Shown: piece after piece, positions 55,236-63,655 of the stretch
How the letters are laid out: every line of letters starts with the position of its first letter
How positions within the stretch are numbered: the stretch's first letter is position 1
Source: CBINFS01 sp966250015
GTDB lineage: Bacteria > Bacteroidota > Rhodothermia > Rhodothermales > DASSAV01
Reading direction: 5' to 3'
Length of the DNA: 64,000 nucleotides
NCBI GenBank assembly: GCA_966250015.1
Contig: CBINFS010000019.1
Span: forward strand, 1-64,000
Translations under genes and position numbers: made by a program
The notes under the pieces: generated by a model
Seen by the model: the letters and a program-made list of their open reading frames with translations, nothing else
What the model was told of the DNA's origin: nothing
Database searches by the model: none

Positions 55236-55778
55236 TCAGATCGAAAACCACAGGCCTGCCCTGAAGAGCGGCCGCTGGATGCCGGCTTCGACGAAAAACG
55301 TGTTGCCGCGCGCAAGTTGCGAAGTAAGCCGGATGAACGGCTCGAGGAAAAGGTTGAATCGCTGATTCTTGGTGCTTTTTGTTTCGTTGAAGGCAAAAAA
55401 GAGCGCCGGGCCGATGCGGAGCCCGACGTCGATGTCGTAGCTGGTGGCGCTCGCGTTTCCGATCATGCGGATGAAACCGAGCGGCCGGATGGCCCCTCCC
55501 AGTCCAAGCGACACGAGGACGCTGCCTTCACCGCCCAGGAATTGCGGCGCCGCATCGGCGTAGACGGATGCCTCCGTGGTATAGATACTGTGCGCCGACA
55601 GGTAACCGCCGTACACGCCGACACCCGGGACCAGCCCGAAGCCGGCCTGAATCCTGCTTTCGCCCTGTGCATGGGCTGCCGGCGATAGTCCGGCAACGAG
55701 CAGACTCGAAAGGAGGATCAACCCGAAAATCTTTCCTGGCCGAAGAAGAGAATGAAGGCAAACCCGTCTTTGAATCAT
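55236..55778 (-). CDS. Outer-membrane beta-barrel protein of unknown function
   Basis: About 180 residues. A signal peptide (FGLILLSSLLVAGLSPAAHAQG) precedes alternating hydrophobic strands ending in an aromatic C-terminus (LFRAGLWFSI), the pattern of an outer-membrane porin-fold with about eight strands. The start at 55778 (MIQRRVCLHS) is preferred over 55877, which would precede the signal by 33 polar residues. No specific family recognised. It converges with the phosphatase gene. Confidence 0.72.
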   Translation of the reverse strand: MIQRRVCLHSLLRPGKIFGLILLSSLLVAGLSPAAHAQGESRIQAGFGLVPGVGVYGGYLSAHSIYTTEASVYADAAPQFLGGEGSVLVSLGLGGAIRPLGFIRMIGNASATSYDIDVGLRIGPALFFAFNETKSTKNQRFNLFLEPFIRLTSQLARGNTFFVEAGIQRPLFRAGLWFSI

Positions 55779-55922
55779 ATCATTCTGTGTCGGCAGTTCT
55801 TCCTTGAAGGGTTTTACGTGGATGGAACAATTCCGACGGTAAGCGTTCAGGGGGCGGTTCTTTTGAATAAAACGCACCCATCATACGAGTTATTTCGAGT
55901 AATAGTTTAAGAGATAGAGAAA

Positions 55923-57017
55923 ATGGCGCTTCGCTGCGGCATCGTCGGGCTGCCGAATGTTGGTAAGTCCACCCTTTTTAACGCATTGAGTAGCGCGGGA
56001 GCCGAATCCGCGAATTATCCATTCTGTACGATCGAACCCAACGTCGGGGTGGTTTCGGTGCCGGATCCCCGACTGGAACGGCTCGGCCAGCTCGCGCACT
56101 CTGCCCGGATCGTGCCGGCGACGATCGAGTTCGTCGACATTGCCGGGCTCGTCGCGGGGGCATCCAAAGGGGAGGGCCTCGGCAATCAGTTTCTCGCGCA
56201 CATCCGGGAGGTCGACGCCATCGTCCACGTCGTGCGTTGCTTTGCGAACGAAAACGTCGTTCACGTGACCGGAAGCGTCGACCCTGCCCGTGACATCGAG
56301 ATCATTCACACCGAGCTCCTGCTCAAGGATCTCGAAACGCTTGAAAAACGAATCGACCGCACTCAGAAGCTGGCTAAAAGCGGCGAAAAGAAGATTAGGG
56401 AAGAGCTGGCCTTCTACGAACGGCTGCAGGAACACTTGAGCGCCGGCAAACCTGCCCGTGCACTCAAATTCGATGCAGAAGAGCAGGCCTGGTTCGATTC
56501 GCTGTTCCTGCTCACGGTCAAACCGGTCCTGTATGCTGCAAACGTGGCGGAAGAGGACCTGCCCGACGGTGGCGAGTACGTCGACGTGGTTCGCAGAATT
56601 GCGGCAGAGGAAGGGGCAAAGGTGATCGTGGTGTCGGCCGAGCTCGAAGCGCAGATAGCAGAGCTCGAAGAGGACGAGCGAAGGGCCTTTCTAAAAGAGC
56701 TGGGCATCGAGCACTCGGGGCTGGACCGGCTGATCCGGGCGGCGTATGACCTGCTCGGGCTCATCACGTTCTTCACCGCCGGCCCGAAGGAAGCGCGAGC
56801 CTGGACCATTCACCGCGGCACGAAGGCGCCGGAGGCCGCCGGCGTCATCCACAGCGACTTCGAGCGCGGCTTCATCCGGGCCGAAACGATCAAGTTTCAC
56901 GACTACGACCGGCTGGGATCTGAAGCCGCGGCGCGCGACATGGGACTGATGCGGTCGGAAGGTCGCGACTACGTTGTCGAGGACGGCGACGTGATGCTCT
57001 TCCGGTTCAACGTGTAG
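55923..57017 (+). CDS. ychF: Ribosome-binding ATPase YchF
   Basis: 364 residues. G1 GIVGLPNVGKSTLFNALS, EFVDIAGLVAGASKGEGLGNQFLAHIREVDAIVHVVRCF, NVAEEDL in place of NKxD, and a C-terminal TGS domain (FFTAGPKEARAWTIHRGTKAPEAAG, GRDYVVEDGDVMLFRFNV). YchF hydrolyses ATP rather than GTP and associates with ribosomes. It converges with the next barrel gene six bases away. Confidence 0.96.
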   Translation: MALRCGIVGLPNVGKSTLFNALSSAGAESANYPFCTIEPNVGVVSVPDPRLERLGQLAHSARIVPATIEFVDIAGLVAGASKGEGLGNQFLAHIREVDAIVHVVRCFANENVVHVTGSVDPARDIEIIHTELLLKDLETLEKRIDRTQKLAKSGEKKIREELAFYERLQEHLSAGKPARALKFDAEEQAWFDSLFLLTVKPVLYAANVAEEDLPDGGEYVDVVRRIAAEEGAKVIVVSAELEAQIAELEEDERRAFLKELGIEHSGLDRLIRAAYDLLGLITFFTAGPKEARAWTIHRGTKAPEAAGVIHSDFERGFIRAETIKFHDYDRLGSEAAARDMGLMRSEGRDYVVEDGDVMLFRFNV

Positions 57018-57023
57018 CGCCGC

Positions 57024-57791
57024 TCAAAAGAGCCTTCCAAAGGTCAGGCTGATCGTGGGGGAGCCGAAATGGCGGTGGACCCCGTTCTCGACGCTGTTGT
57101 CGAGCAGCTCGATCTCCTTGAAAAAGTATGAAAAGGCATATCCGATGCGCACACCCTGGGTGAGCCTGCGGTTGCTGCCGAAGTGCGCTCCCACCGCCAC
57201 GATTCCGCCGAATCCGAACCGTGGAGCACCCCTGACGATAGACGTGATCGAGTCGTAGGTTTTTTCGAAACCGCCGCCTTCACATTCGACGGACTCATCG
57301 AACCGGCCGTCGCCGTCACAGTCCTTGAAGTACGGGTATTCCCAGCCGAACGTCGGGCCGGCGGTTACCTGGAGGTAGGGGCGGAAGTTGTCGACGATGG
57401 CCTCGCGGAACAGGCGGTGCTGGATGCCCATACTGATCGGGAGCATCAACAGGTAATTGGCCTTGTTCGGGATGTAGCTGCGGCCGATGTAGCTGAAGAA
57501 CTTCACCTCGCGCTCGTCCTTTCCCGAGCCGAGGCTCATCTCGAACGTAAGCGATACGTCTTTCGACACAGAATGCTGGTAGTAGCCCCCCAGCCCGAAA
57601 CCACTGTTGGTCAAAAGGATCTGGAGACCCGCTCCGGTCCCGTACGAGACCGTGTCGACGTCGGCAGGATCGGATTCGGCATCCTGCGCCAATACCTTGG
57701 TGGACCACATCACGGGTAAAAACACGGCCAGCAGGGTGATCCGCGCCGCAAAACCGGACGTACGACAGTCCCGATTGCCTGTTCGAACCAT
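57024..57791 (-). CDS. Outer-membrane beta-barrel protein with an acidic loop
   Basis: About 255 residues. A signal peptide (ITLLAVFLPVMWSTKVLAQ) is followed by barrel-like strands and a C-terminal ...TISLTFGRLF. A distinctive loop, KDCDGDGRFDESVECEGGGF, has Asp at the 1, 3, 5 positions like calcium-binding Dx[DN]xDG motifs of surface proteins. The start at 57791 (MVRTGNRD) is preferred over 57890. Function unknown. Confidence 0.72.
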   Translation of the reverse strand: MVRTGNRDCRTSGFAARITLLAVFLPVMWSTKVLAQDAESDPADVDTVSYGTGAGLQILLTNSGFGLGGYYQHSVSKDVSLTFEMSLGSGKDEREVKFFSYIGRSYIPNKANYLLMLPISMGIQHRLFREAIVDNFRPYLQVTAGPTFGWEYPYFKDCDGDGRFDESVECEGGGFEKTYDSITSIVRGAPRFGFGGIVAVGAHFGSNRRLTQGVRIGYAFSYFFKEIELLDNSVENGVHRHFGSPTISLTFGRLF

Positions 57792-57953
57792 TGGATCAGG
57801 GGGTCTGGTGGAATATCTTAGAAAACAGCGACGTGGGCGCTTTGTTCTTGCCGCGACGAACGTAGTGCGTTTCGGGCCGGCGGGACCCAATTTATTGCCG
57901 CTGCGTAACGTACGCCGCCCAGCTTACCACATTTCTGCGTCCAAATTCGTACG

Positions 57954-59201
57954 ATGGACTATCGTTACCTGATCGCGCGTCGGTATCTCGTCAGCCGGAG
58001 GCAGATCACCCTCATCTCGGTCATTTCGGGAATATCGATTGCAGGCGTCTCGCTGGGCGTGGCGTCGCTGATCGTCGTGCTCTCGGTCATGAACGGGTTT
58101 TACGACTTCGTTCGGGACCTCCTCGTCACGTACGATCCCCACGTTCGGATCGTGAGCGCGGTCGAGCGGGGCATCGCCGGGTCCGATTCGCTTTTGGACA
58201 TGGTGCGAGCCCTTCCTGAGGTCGAAAGTGCATCGGCCTACGTGGAGGGCAAGGCGCTCCTTCTTCACGAAAGCAGCGCCGACGTCAACAAGGTGCTCAT
58301 CGTCCGGGGGGTAAATCCGTCGGCGGTCGAAGGGGTAAGCAGCGTGGTGGAGGAGACGGGTTTCGGCAGCTTCGACCTGGACCGCAGGAACGGCAGGCCG
58401 GGCATCGTGATCGGCATGAGCCTGGCGCAACGTCTGGCGTTGACGCCTGGGAGCGAGGTTGCGCTCCTGTCCGCGCAGGCGATCGAACGCATGCTCACGC
58501 AGATCTTCGGCGCCCCGCAGGCCACACGCTTCGAGGTCCGAGGCGTCTACGAAATGGACGCTGCCTACGACGAAAACCACGTCTTCGTCGGCGTCGAGGA
58601 GGCGCAGCGGATGTTCCGTATGCCGGGCCGCGTGTCGGGCATCGAGCTCCGGTTGGACGACCTCGAGCATGCGGATCGCGTCAAACGCGTTCTCCAGACG
58701 AGGCTCGATACGAGCCGATTCACCGTCGAGACCTGGTACGATCTTCAGAAGTCGCTTTACGACGTGATGCTCCTCGAAAAGTGGGGGGCGTCGCTGATTC
58801 TTGGGCTCATCGTCGTGGTGGCTGCGTTTAGCATCGTCGGCTCACTTACGATGGTCGTGATCGAAAAGAGGCAGGACATCGGCGCGCTCCAGGCGATGGG
58901 GGTATCGCGCCGGAACATCCGTAGGATTTTTCTCACCGAAGGGCTGCTGATCGGCCTAATCGGGACGGGTGTCGGCCTGGTTGCAGGCCTGGGGCTTTCA
59001 CTGCTTCAAAAATACTTTGAGCTGGTTCCTCTCCAGGGGGCAGATTCGTTCATGATAGATGCGTATCCTGTGTCCATCCAGCTTCTGGACATCGTCTTGA
59101 TCACGCTGGTGTCGACCGGTCTTTGCGTGTTGGCAGCCCTTTACCCGGCGTCGCGGGCGGCGGCAATCGAGCCGGCGCGGGCCGTCCAGCTTGAAGGCTG
59201 A
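57954..59201 (+). CDS. LolC/LolE-type ABC transporter permease
   Basis: 415 residues, four membrane segments: one near the N-terminus (ITLISVISGISIAGVSLGVASLIVVLSVMNGF), then a large periplasmic domain (about 50-270), and three in the C-terminal part (GASLILGLIVVVAAFSIVGSLTMVVIEKR). The MacB/FtsX-like topology and the 'VMNGF' segment match lipoprotein-releasing permeases. No ATPase (LolD) is adjacent. Expected role: extraction of lipoproteins from the inner membrane. Confidence 0.9.
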   Translation: MDYRYLIARRYLVSRRQITLISVISGISIAGVSLGVASLIVVLSVMNGFYDFVRDLLVTYDPHVRIVSAVERGIAGSDSLLDMVRALPEVESASAYVEGKALLLHESSADVNKVLIVRGVNPSAVEGVSSVVEETGFGSFDLDRRNGRPGIVIGMSLAQRLALTPGSEVALLSAQAIERMLTQIFGAPQATRFEVRGVYEMDAAYDENHVFVGVEEAQRMFRMPGRVSGIELRLDDLEHADRVKRVLQTRLDTSRFTVETWYDLQKSLYDVMLLEKWGASLILGLIVVVAAFSIVGSLTMVVIEKRQDIGALQAMGVSRRNIRRIFLTEGLLIGLIGTGVGLVAGLGLSLLQKYFELVPLQGADSFMIDAYPVSIQLLDIVLITLVSTGLCVLAALYPASRAAAIEPARAVQLEG

Positions 59202-59275
59202 CCCTGATACTCAAAAAAACTTGACGCATACCTGTACAATCAAATCCGGCACATATGATCCACAAACGCATTTCT

Positions 59276-60097
59276 ATGTCCGGTATACCGGAACGTCCAC
59301 CGAAGCCCCGTCAGCACGGGCTCACCCTGATGCTCGACAAGGGCCTGGCGCCCCGACAGGTGGAAGACGTGATGGACGTGGCAGCGGAGTTTGTGGACAT
59401 CGTCAAGTTCGGATGGGGCACGGCGATGATCACGCCCGGCGTGGAGCGGAAGATCGCCATTTACCGGTCTGCCGGCATTCCCGTCTACTTTGGAGGTACG
59501 CTTTTCGAAGCCTTTTACCTGCGGCGTGACCTCGACGGCTACCGCAGGCTGCTCGACGGACTGGGCATCGGCCACATCGAGGTGTCGGACGGGTCGCTCG
59601 TCATGCCCCACGCTGAAAAGCTCGAATGCATCAACCTGCTTGCGCGGGATTTCATCGTGCTGAGCGAGGTGGGTTCGAAGGACGCGGAGGTCATCATGCC
59701 TCCCTACAGGTGGGTCCAGCTCATCCAGGCCGAGCTCGAAGCAGGGAGCTGGAAGGTGATCTGCGAGGCCCGCGAGAGCGGCACCGTGGGGCTTTACCGG
59801 GCAAACGGCGAGGTCCGTTCGGGGCTGGTCGAAGAGATCGTGGACCTGGTCGGCGACACCCGGCTGATCTTCGAGGCCCCTCGAAAGGCGCAGCAGGTCT
59901 GGTTCATCCATCAGCTGGGCGCCAACGTGAACCTCGGCAACGTCAGCCCGGAAGAGGTGATCCCGCTCGAGACGCTACGCCTCGGCCTCCGCGCCGACAC
60001 GCTTTTCGATTTTTGCGAGAATCCCGAAGCCGTGCTCCACAGCACGTCGGCAAAGATCAACAAATCCGGCAACGGGGACAGCGGCCGGGAGATCTGA
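59276..60097 (+). CDS. Phosphosulfolactate synthase (ComA) homologue
   Basis: About 273 residues, a TIM-barrel protein. DKGLAPRQVEDVMDVAAEFVDIVKFGWGTA, GGTLFEAFYLR, IEVSDGS and FEAPRKAQQVWFIHQLGANVNLGNV are the typical conserved blocks of ComA. ComA joins phosphoenolpyruvate and sulfite in coenzyme M synthesis and, in bacteria, gives sulfolactate. No comB or comC-like gene is adjacent. It follows the Lol permease gene at 74 bases. Start ATG at 59276; an earlier ATG at 59255 is possible. Confidence 0.88.
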   Translation: MSGIPERPPKPRQHGLTLMLDKGLAPRQVEDVMDVAAEFVDIVKFGWGTAMITPGVERKIAIYRSAGIPVYFGGTLFEAFYLRRDLDGYRRLLDGLGIGHIEVSDGSLVMPHAEKLECINLLARDFIVLSEVGSKDAEVIMPPYRWVQLIQAELEAGSWKVICEARESGTVGLYRANGEVRSGLVEEIVDLVGDTRLIFEAPRKAQQVWFIHQLGANVNLGNVSPEEVIPLETLRLGLRADTLFDFCENPEAVLHSTSAKINKSGNGDSGREI

Positions 60098-60243
60098 TTT
60101 CCGCCACGCAAGAAGGGCTCCGATTTTCCGGTTCTTTCTGCTTCAAGTGATTTTAACCGAAACAATGTGGCTTTTCGATAGTTAGGGCGTCTCTGATCGC
60201 GGTATGCCGGGGTGTGGGTTTGCATTTCAGCGGTATACCGTTG

Positions 60244-60279
60244 TATCTTGAAAGGCTGAGGCCGCACTTGCGGCTTTTT
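60244..60279 (+). promoter_or_regulatory. Promoter-like TATCTTG element and hairpin with T run before rpmB
   Basis: TATCTTG (60244-60250) is preceded by TTG at 60220-60222 (spacer 21). Only ten bases after it comes the hairpin GCCGC-ACTT-GCGGC (60261-60274) with TTTTT (60275-60279). A second TATCTTG is at 60281-60287. The hairpin can end the comA transcript or sit at the start of the ribosomal leader as an attenuator. Confidence 0.45.
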
Positions 60280-60343
60280 CTATCTTGATGTTAAGGTTGC
60301 CCGTTTACGGCAGCTCCAACGAACGATAAAACAGATTGCAGCG

Positions 60344-60580
60344 ATGGCACGCAAGGACCAGTTGACGGGCAAGGGACCTCTTTTTGGGAACCACGTCTCA
60401 CATGCCAACAACAAGGCGAAGCGCCGTTTCCAGGTAAATCTTCAGAAGAAGCGTTTCTTCATTCCTGAGGAGAATCGCTGGGTCACCCTTCGCGTTTCCG
60501 GACAGACGATCAAGACGATCAACAAGAAAGGAATATCGGCGGTTCTTCGCGAGGCCCGTAAGAAAGGCGTGCGTGTGTGA
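60344..60580 (+). CDS. rpmB: Ribosomal protein L28
   Basis: 78 residues. Family features: TGKGPLFGNHVSHANNKAKR at the N-terminus, NLQKKRFFIPEENRWVTLRVS and the end TINKKGISAVLREARKKG. It starts the three-gene ribosomal unit rpmB-rpmG-DUF4295. A 50S subunit protein. Confidence 0.96.
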   Translation: MARKDQLTGKGPLFGNHVSHANNKAKRRFQVNLQKKRFFIPEENRWVTLRVSGQTIKTINKKGISAVLREARKKGVRV

Positions 60581-60659
60581 AGTACCGATCCGGGGCTATG
60601 TGCGCCCGGAGCTTGCCCGCCCCTCAGAGAACCTCTCCGGTTAGAATCGAGTTGTTACC

Positions 60660-60830
60660 ATGGCCAAGGCTAAAGAGAATCGAATCAAGATAATCCTCGA
60701 GTGTACGGAAGCACCCGGCACCTCCCGCTATTCGACGACGAAGAATCGCCGGAACACCACGGGCCGGATCGAACTGAAGAAGTACAACCCGGTGCTTCGT
60801 AAGCATACACTCCACAGAGAGATCAAGTAA
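60660..60830 (+). CDS. rpmG: Ribosomal protein L33
   Basis: 56 residues, read directly from the sequence: MAKAKENRIKIILECTEAPG at the start, YSTTKNRRNTTGRIELKKY in the middle and HTLHREIK at the end, typical for L33. It has a single Cys and none of the zinc-binding pairs, so it is a C-minus L33. It is 79 bases after rpmB, and one base separates it from the following DUF4295 gene. Confidence 0.95.
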   Translation: MAKAKENRIKIILECTEAPGTSRYSTTKNRRNTTGRIELKKYNPVLRKHTLHREIK

Positions 60831-60831
60831 C

Positions 60832-60999
60832 ATGGCGAAAATCAGCAAAAACCAGCGTACGTCGCGTGGCGGCAAGGGTGGAAAGAAGATGGCGAAGATC
60901 GTCGTGGCGGAAAAGAAGCCGAACGGGCAGTATAGCTTCCGCCAGCGGATGATTCTCCTCGACAACCTCCAGGAGGAGATCAAGGCGGCGAACACCTGA
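60832..60999 (+). CDS. DUF4295 ribosome-associated protein (probable bL38)
   Basis: 55 residues: a strongly basic N-terminus (MAKISKNQRTSRGGKGGKKM) and a C-terminal part KKPNGQYSFRQRMILLDNL that matches the DUF4295 pattern 'KS.KTG.Y.F.E....' found just after rpmG in Bacteroidota. A previously unnamed 50S protein, bL38, was described from a Flavobacterium ribosome structure, and I believe it is this family. Its position directly behind rpmG supports a ribosomal role. Confidence 0.8.
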   Translation: MAKISKNQRTSRGGKGGKKMAKIVVAEKKPNGQYSFRQRMILLDNLQEEIKAANT

Positions 61000-61045
61000 G
61001 TCGCTCGGCTCCACAGAATCGTAGAACGGTAGGTGTACGGAAATC

Positions 61046-63172
61046 TCATTCCTGCGCCTGCCGTTTTTTGTTTTCCTGCTCCACGCGGAGCAGGCGTGCA
61101 TTGATGGCGACGACGATCGTGCTCAGGCTCATGAGTACGGCGCCGGCGGCGGGGTTCAGAATAACGCCCGCGCTGGCGAGCACACCCGCCGCGAGAGGGA
61201 TGGCGACGACGTTGTAGCCCGCGGCGTACCAGAGGTTCTGCACCATCTTCCGGTAGGTCGCACGGGCCAGGCGGATCACCTGTACGACGTCGAGCGGGTC
61301 GCTATCGACGAGGATGACGTCCGCCGTCTCCGCGGCCACGTCGGTGCCGGCGCCGATGGCAATGCCGACGTCCGCCGTGGCCAGGGCTGGGGCATCGTTG
61401 ACCCCGTCGCCTGTCATGGCCACCACCCTGCCCTCGGACTTCAGCTTCTCGATGTGCCGGCTTTTTTCGTCCGGCAGCACTTCAGCGATGGTTCGGTCGA
61501 GGTCGATTTCTTCGGCCACCCAGTCGGCGACGGGTTTGCGGTCGCCGGTCAGCATGACGACCGTGATGCCCATCTCGTGCAATGCCCGAACGGCCTCGCG
61601 GGACGAAGGCCGGATCACGTCGGCAAGCGCGAGCGCGCCGATGACCTCCCCCTTTCTGACCACAAAAACCACGGTTTTTCCCTGCCGTCCGAGCTGATCG
61701 TTGTGATCACCCCGCACGGTCAGGCCTTCCTCTGCCAAGGCACCGGGGCTCAGGATTTGGATTGAGGCGCCTTCGACGGAGGCTGTTACTCCTTTTCCGG
61801 GAATGGCTTCGAAATCGGTTGCTTGGGGAATCGAGATCCCGCGTTGGGTTGCCGTTCGAACGACGCCTACCGCGATGGGATGCTCGCTGTGCTGCTCGAC
61901 GGCGGCCGCCAGCCCGAGCAGCTCGTCTTCGGTAATAGACGAGAAGACGAACGTATCAGTCACGCCGAAACGACCTTCGGTGAGCGTGCCTGTTTTGTCA
62001 AAGACGACTGTGTCGAGGAGGCGAGCGCGTTCGAACGCAACCCGGTTCCGGATGAGCAGGCCTTTCCGGGCGCTGATGGACGTGGAAACGGCCACGACGA
62101 GCGGGATTGCGAGTCCCAGGGCGTGCGGACAGGCGATGACCATCACGGTGACGGCCCGCGCGACGGAAAAGTTCAGGCTCGAATCCGCGACCAAATACCA
62201 GACGACGAAGGTGAGCGTCCCTACCGTAAGTGCGACCAGCGTCAGGTAAAACGCCGCCCGGTTCGCCAGGTCCTGCGTGCGGCTCTTCGATTGCTGGGCC
62301 TCGCGAACGAGGCCGATGACCTGATTGAGGTAGCTCTCCTCGCCGGTCTTTTCGACCTCGACCACGAGCGATCCTCTGCCGTTGACTGATCCGGCGATGA
62401 CTGCGTCGCCCGGAGCTTTGGCAATGGGCTCGCTCTCGCCAGTGAGCATGCTTTCGTCGACGCTGCTCTGGCCTTCGACGACGCGTCCATCCGCCGGGAT
62501 CTTTTCGCTACTTTTCACGCGCACCCTGTCGCCTTTTCGAAGCTCGGCGACGGGCACGTCCTCCACGTTGCCGTCCTGATCGATCCGGTGGGCGTCGGCG
62601 GGCATCAGGCGGGCGAGCTCTTCGAGGGCACGGCTCGCCCCCATGACGCTGCGCATCTCGATCCAGTGACCGAGGAGCATCAGGTCGATCAGTGTCGCGG
62701 TCTCCCAGAAGAACAGCATGCCCTCGAGGCCAAACACGACCGCCACGCTGTAGACGTATGCCACAGTAATGGCCATCCCGACGAGGGTCATCATCCCCGG
62801 CCGCCTTTCCCGGATCTCTTCGATCAGGCCCGTGAGGAAAGGCCAGCCGCCATAGAGGTAGACGAACGTGCTCAATGCGAGCAGCACCCAGGTATCCCCA
62901 GTGAACGAAAGCGCATCGCCCGCGCCGAGCCACGCCCTGATCATCGGGCTCAGGAGCAGAATCGGGATCGTGACGGCGAGCGACACCCAGAATCGCCGCT
63001 TGAAGTCGTCGACCATCGCCGTATGATGGCCGTGGGCTGCGTGATGGCTGTGTGTACCGTGTGCTTTTTCCGGCTCGCCCGCGTGTGCATGGTCTCCGTT
63101 ATGCCCTACGGATGCAGCTTCTTCGAGCGCTTCCTTCTTATGGCCTGCCTGTGCGTGATGGTGATGTGTCAT
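61046..63172 (-). CDS. copB: CopB-type copper-transporting P-type ATPase
   Basis: About 708 residues. The N-terminus is histidine-rich (MTHHHHAQAGHKKE then more His) and presumably binds metal. Eight membrane segments; the translocation site is VIACPHALGLAIPLV with the CPH motif that marks CopB-type P1B-3 pumps. Phosphorylation site VVFDKTGTLTEG, phosphatase TGES in MLTGESEPI, and hinge MTGDGVNDAPALATADVGIA are intact. It exports copper or silver. Start ATG at 63172 begins the His-rich part; the open frame further upstream (to 63271) is not needed. No copper regulator is adjacent. Confidence 0.93.
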   Translation of the reverse strand: MTHHHHAQAGHKKEALEEAASVGHNGDHAHAGEPEKAHGTHSHHAAHGHHTAMVDDFKRRFWVSLAVTIPILLLSPMIRAWLGAGDALSFTGDTWVLLALSTFVYLYGGWPFLTGLIEEIRERRPGMMTLVGMAITVAYVYSVAVVFGLEGMLFFWETATLIDLMLLGHWIEMRSVMGASRALEELARLMPADAHRIDQDGNVEDVPVAELRKGDRVRVKSSEKIPADGRVVEGQSSVDESMLTGESEPIAKAPGDAVIAGSVNGRGSLVVEVEKTGEESYLNQVIGLVREAQQSKSRTQDLANRAAFYLTLVALTVGTLTFVVWYLVADSSLNFSVARAVTVMVIACPHALGLAIPLVVAVSTSISARKGLLIRNRVAFERARLLDTVVFDKTGTLTEGRFGVTDTFVFSSITEDELLGLAAAVEQHSEHPIAVGVVRTATQRGISIPQATDFEAIPGKGVTASVEGASIQILSPGALAEEGLTVRGDHNDQLGRQGKTVVFVVRKGEVIGALALADVIRPSSREAVRALHEMGITVVMLTGDRKPVADWVAEEIDLDRTIAEVLPDEKSRHIEKLKSEGRVVAMTGDGVNDAPALATADVGIAIGAGTDVAAETADVILVDSDPLDVVQVIRLARATYRKMVQNLWYAAGYNVVAIPLAAGVLASAGVILNPAAGAVLMSLSTIVVAINARLLRVEQENKKRQAQE

Positions 63173-63563
63173 ACGGGGGATGCGATAAATGCCGTTTATG
63201 ACGTGAGATACAGGCTCAGATTGGCAGATGATTCCGGCCGGGCGTAACGTTCTCACCCCTCGCACTGGCATAACCGGCGGCTTCTCCGGGGTTAGCCGCT
63301 ATTGAAAAATTTGCATGTACCGTCTAATTTCCTTTTCTGCATGAAACCGCGCGTGCGTGTGCGCATTGGATGGCAGAGAAAAGCCGGATCGAGGCGTGTT
63401 CGCCGGAAAGGCGCTCCGCCGGGACGGTGAGGCATGGGTAATGCCATTTGACATATAGACTTGCGAGGCGTGGCGCAGCACCAAGGGTGCGTCCCGCCTT
63501 GCGGGAAGGCGTGGGCGATGTCAAAGACACACCCGCGAATATTTGTTTTTAATAGAATACATT
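63173..63563. other. Upstream region between copB and the tRNA cluster
   Basis: 391 bases without a protein gene. It should carry the copB promoter (minus strand) and that of the tRNA cluster (AT-rich 63537-63562), and holds a decayed tRNA-Pro-like segment at 63473-63537. Short open frames on the minus strand here are not supported. Confidence 0.5.
63473..63537 (+). pseudogene. Decayed tRNA-Pro-like sequence
   Basis: GAGGCGTGGCGCAGC matches the start of the intact tRNA-Pro (GGGGCGTGGCGCAGC), then GTGCGTC matches the region before the anticodon stem, followed by a CCCGC-CTTG-CGGG hairpin and AAGGCGTGGG like the variable and T-arm start. The T loop and acceptor pairing are broken, so it is unlikely to be functional. 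It could also be a tRNA-derived insertion scar. Confidence 0.45.
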
Positions 63564-63637
63564 CGGGGCGTGGCGCAGCCCGGTAGCGCGTCTGCTTTGG
63601 GAGCAGAAGGTCGTGGGTTCAAATCCCGCCGCCCCGA
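63564..63637 (+). tRNA. tRNA-Pro(UGG)
   Basis: Acceptor CGGGGCG pairs with CGCCCCG, anticodon stem TCTGC/GCAGA, loop TTTGGGA with anticodon TGG, T arm GTGGG-TTCAAAT-CCCGC, discriminator A. CCA is not encoded. It starts a cluster with tRNA-Arg (18 bases later). Confidence 0.95.
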
Positions 63638-63655
63638 CACCATACGTTTTTACCT

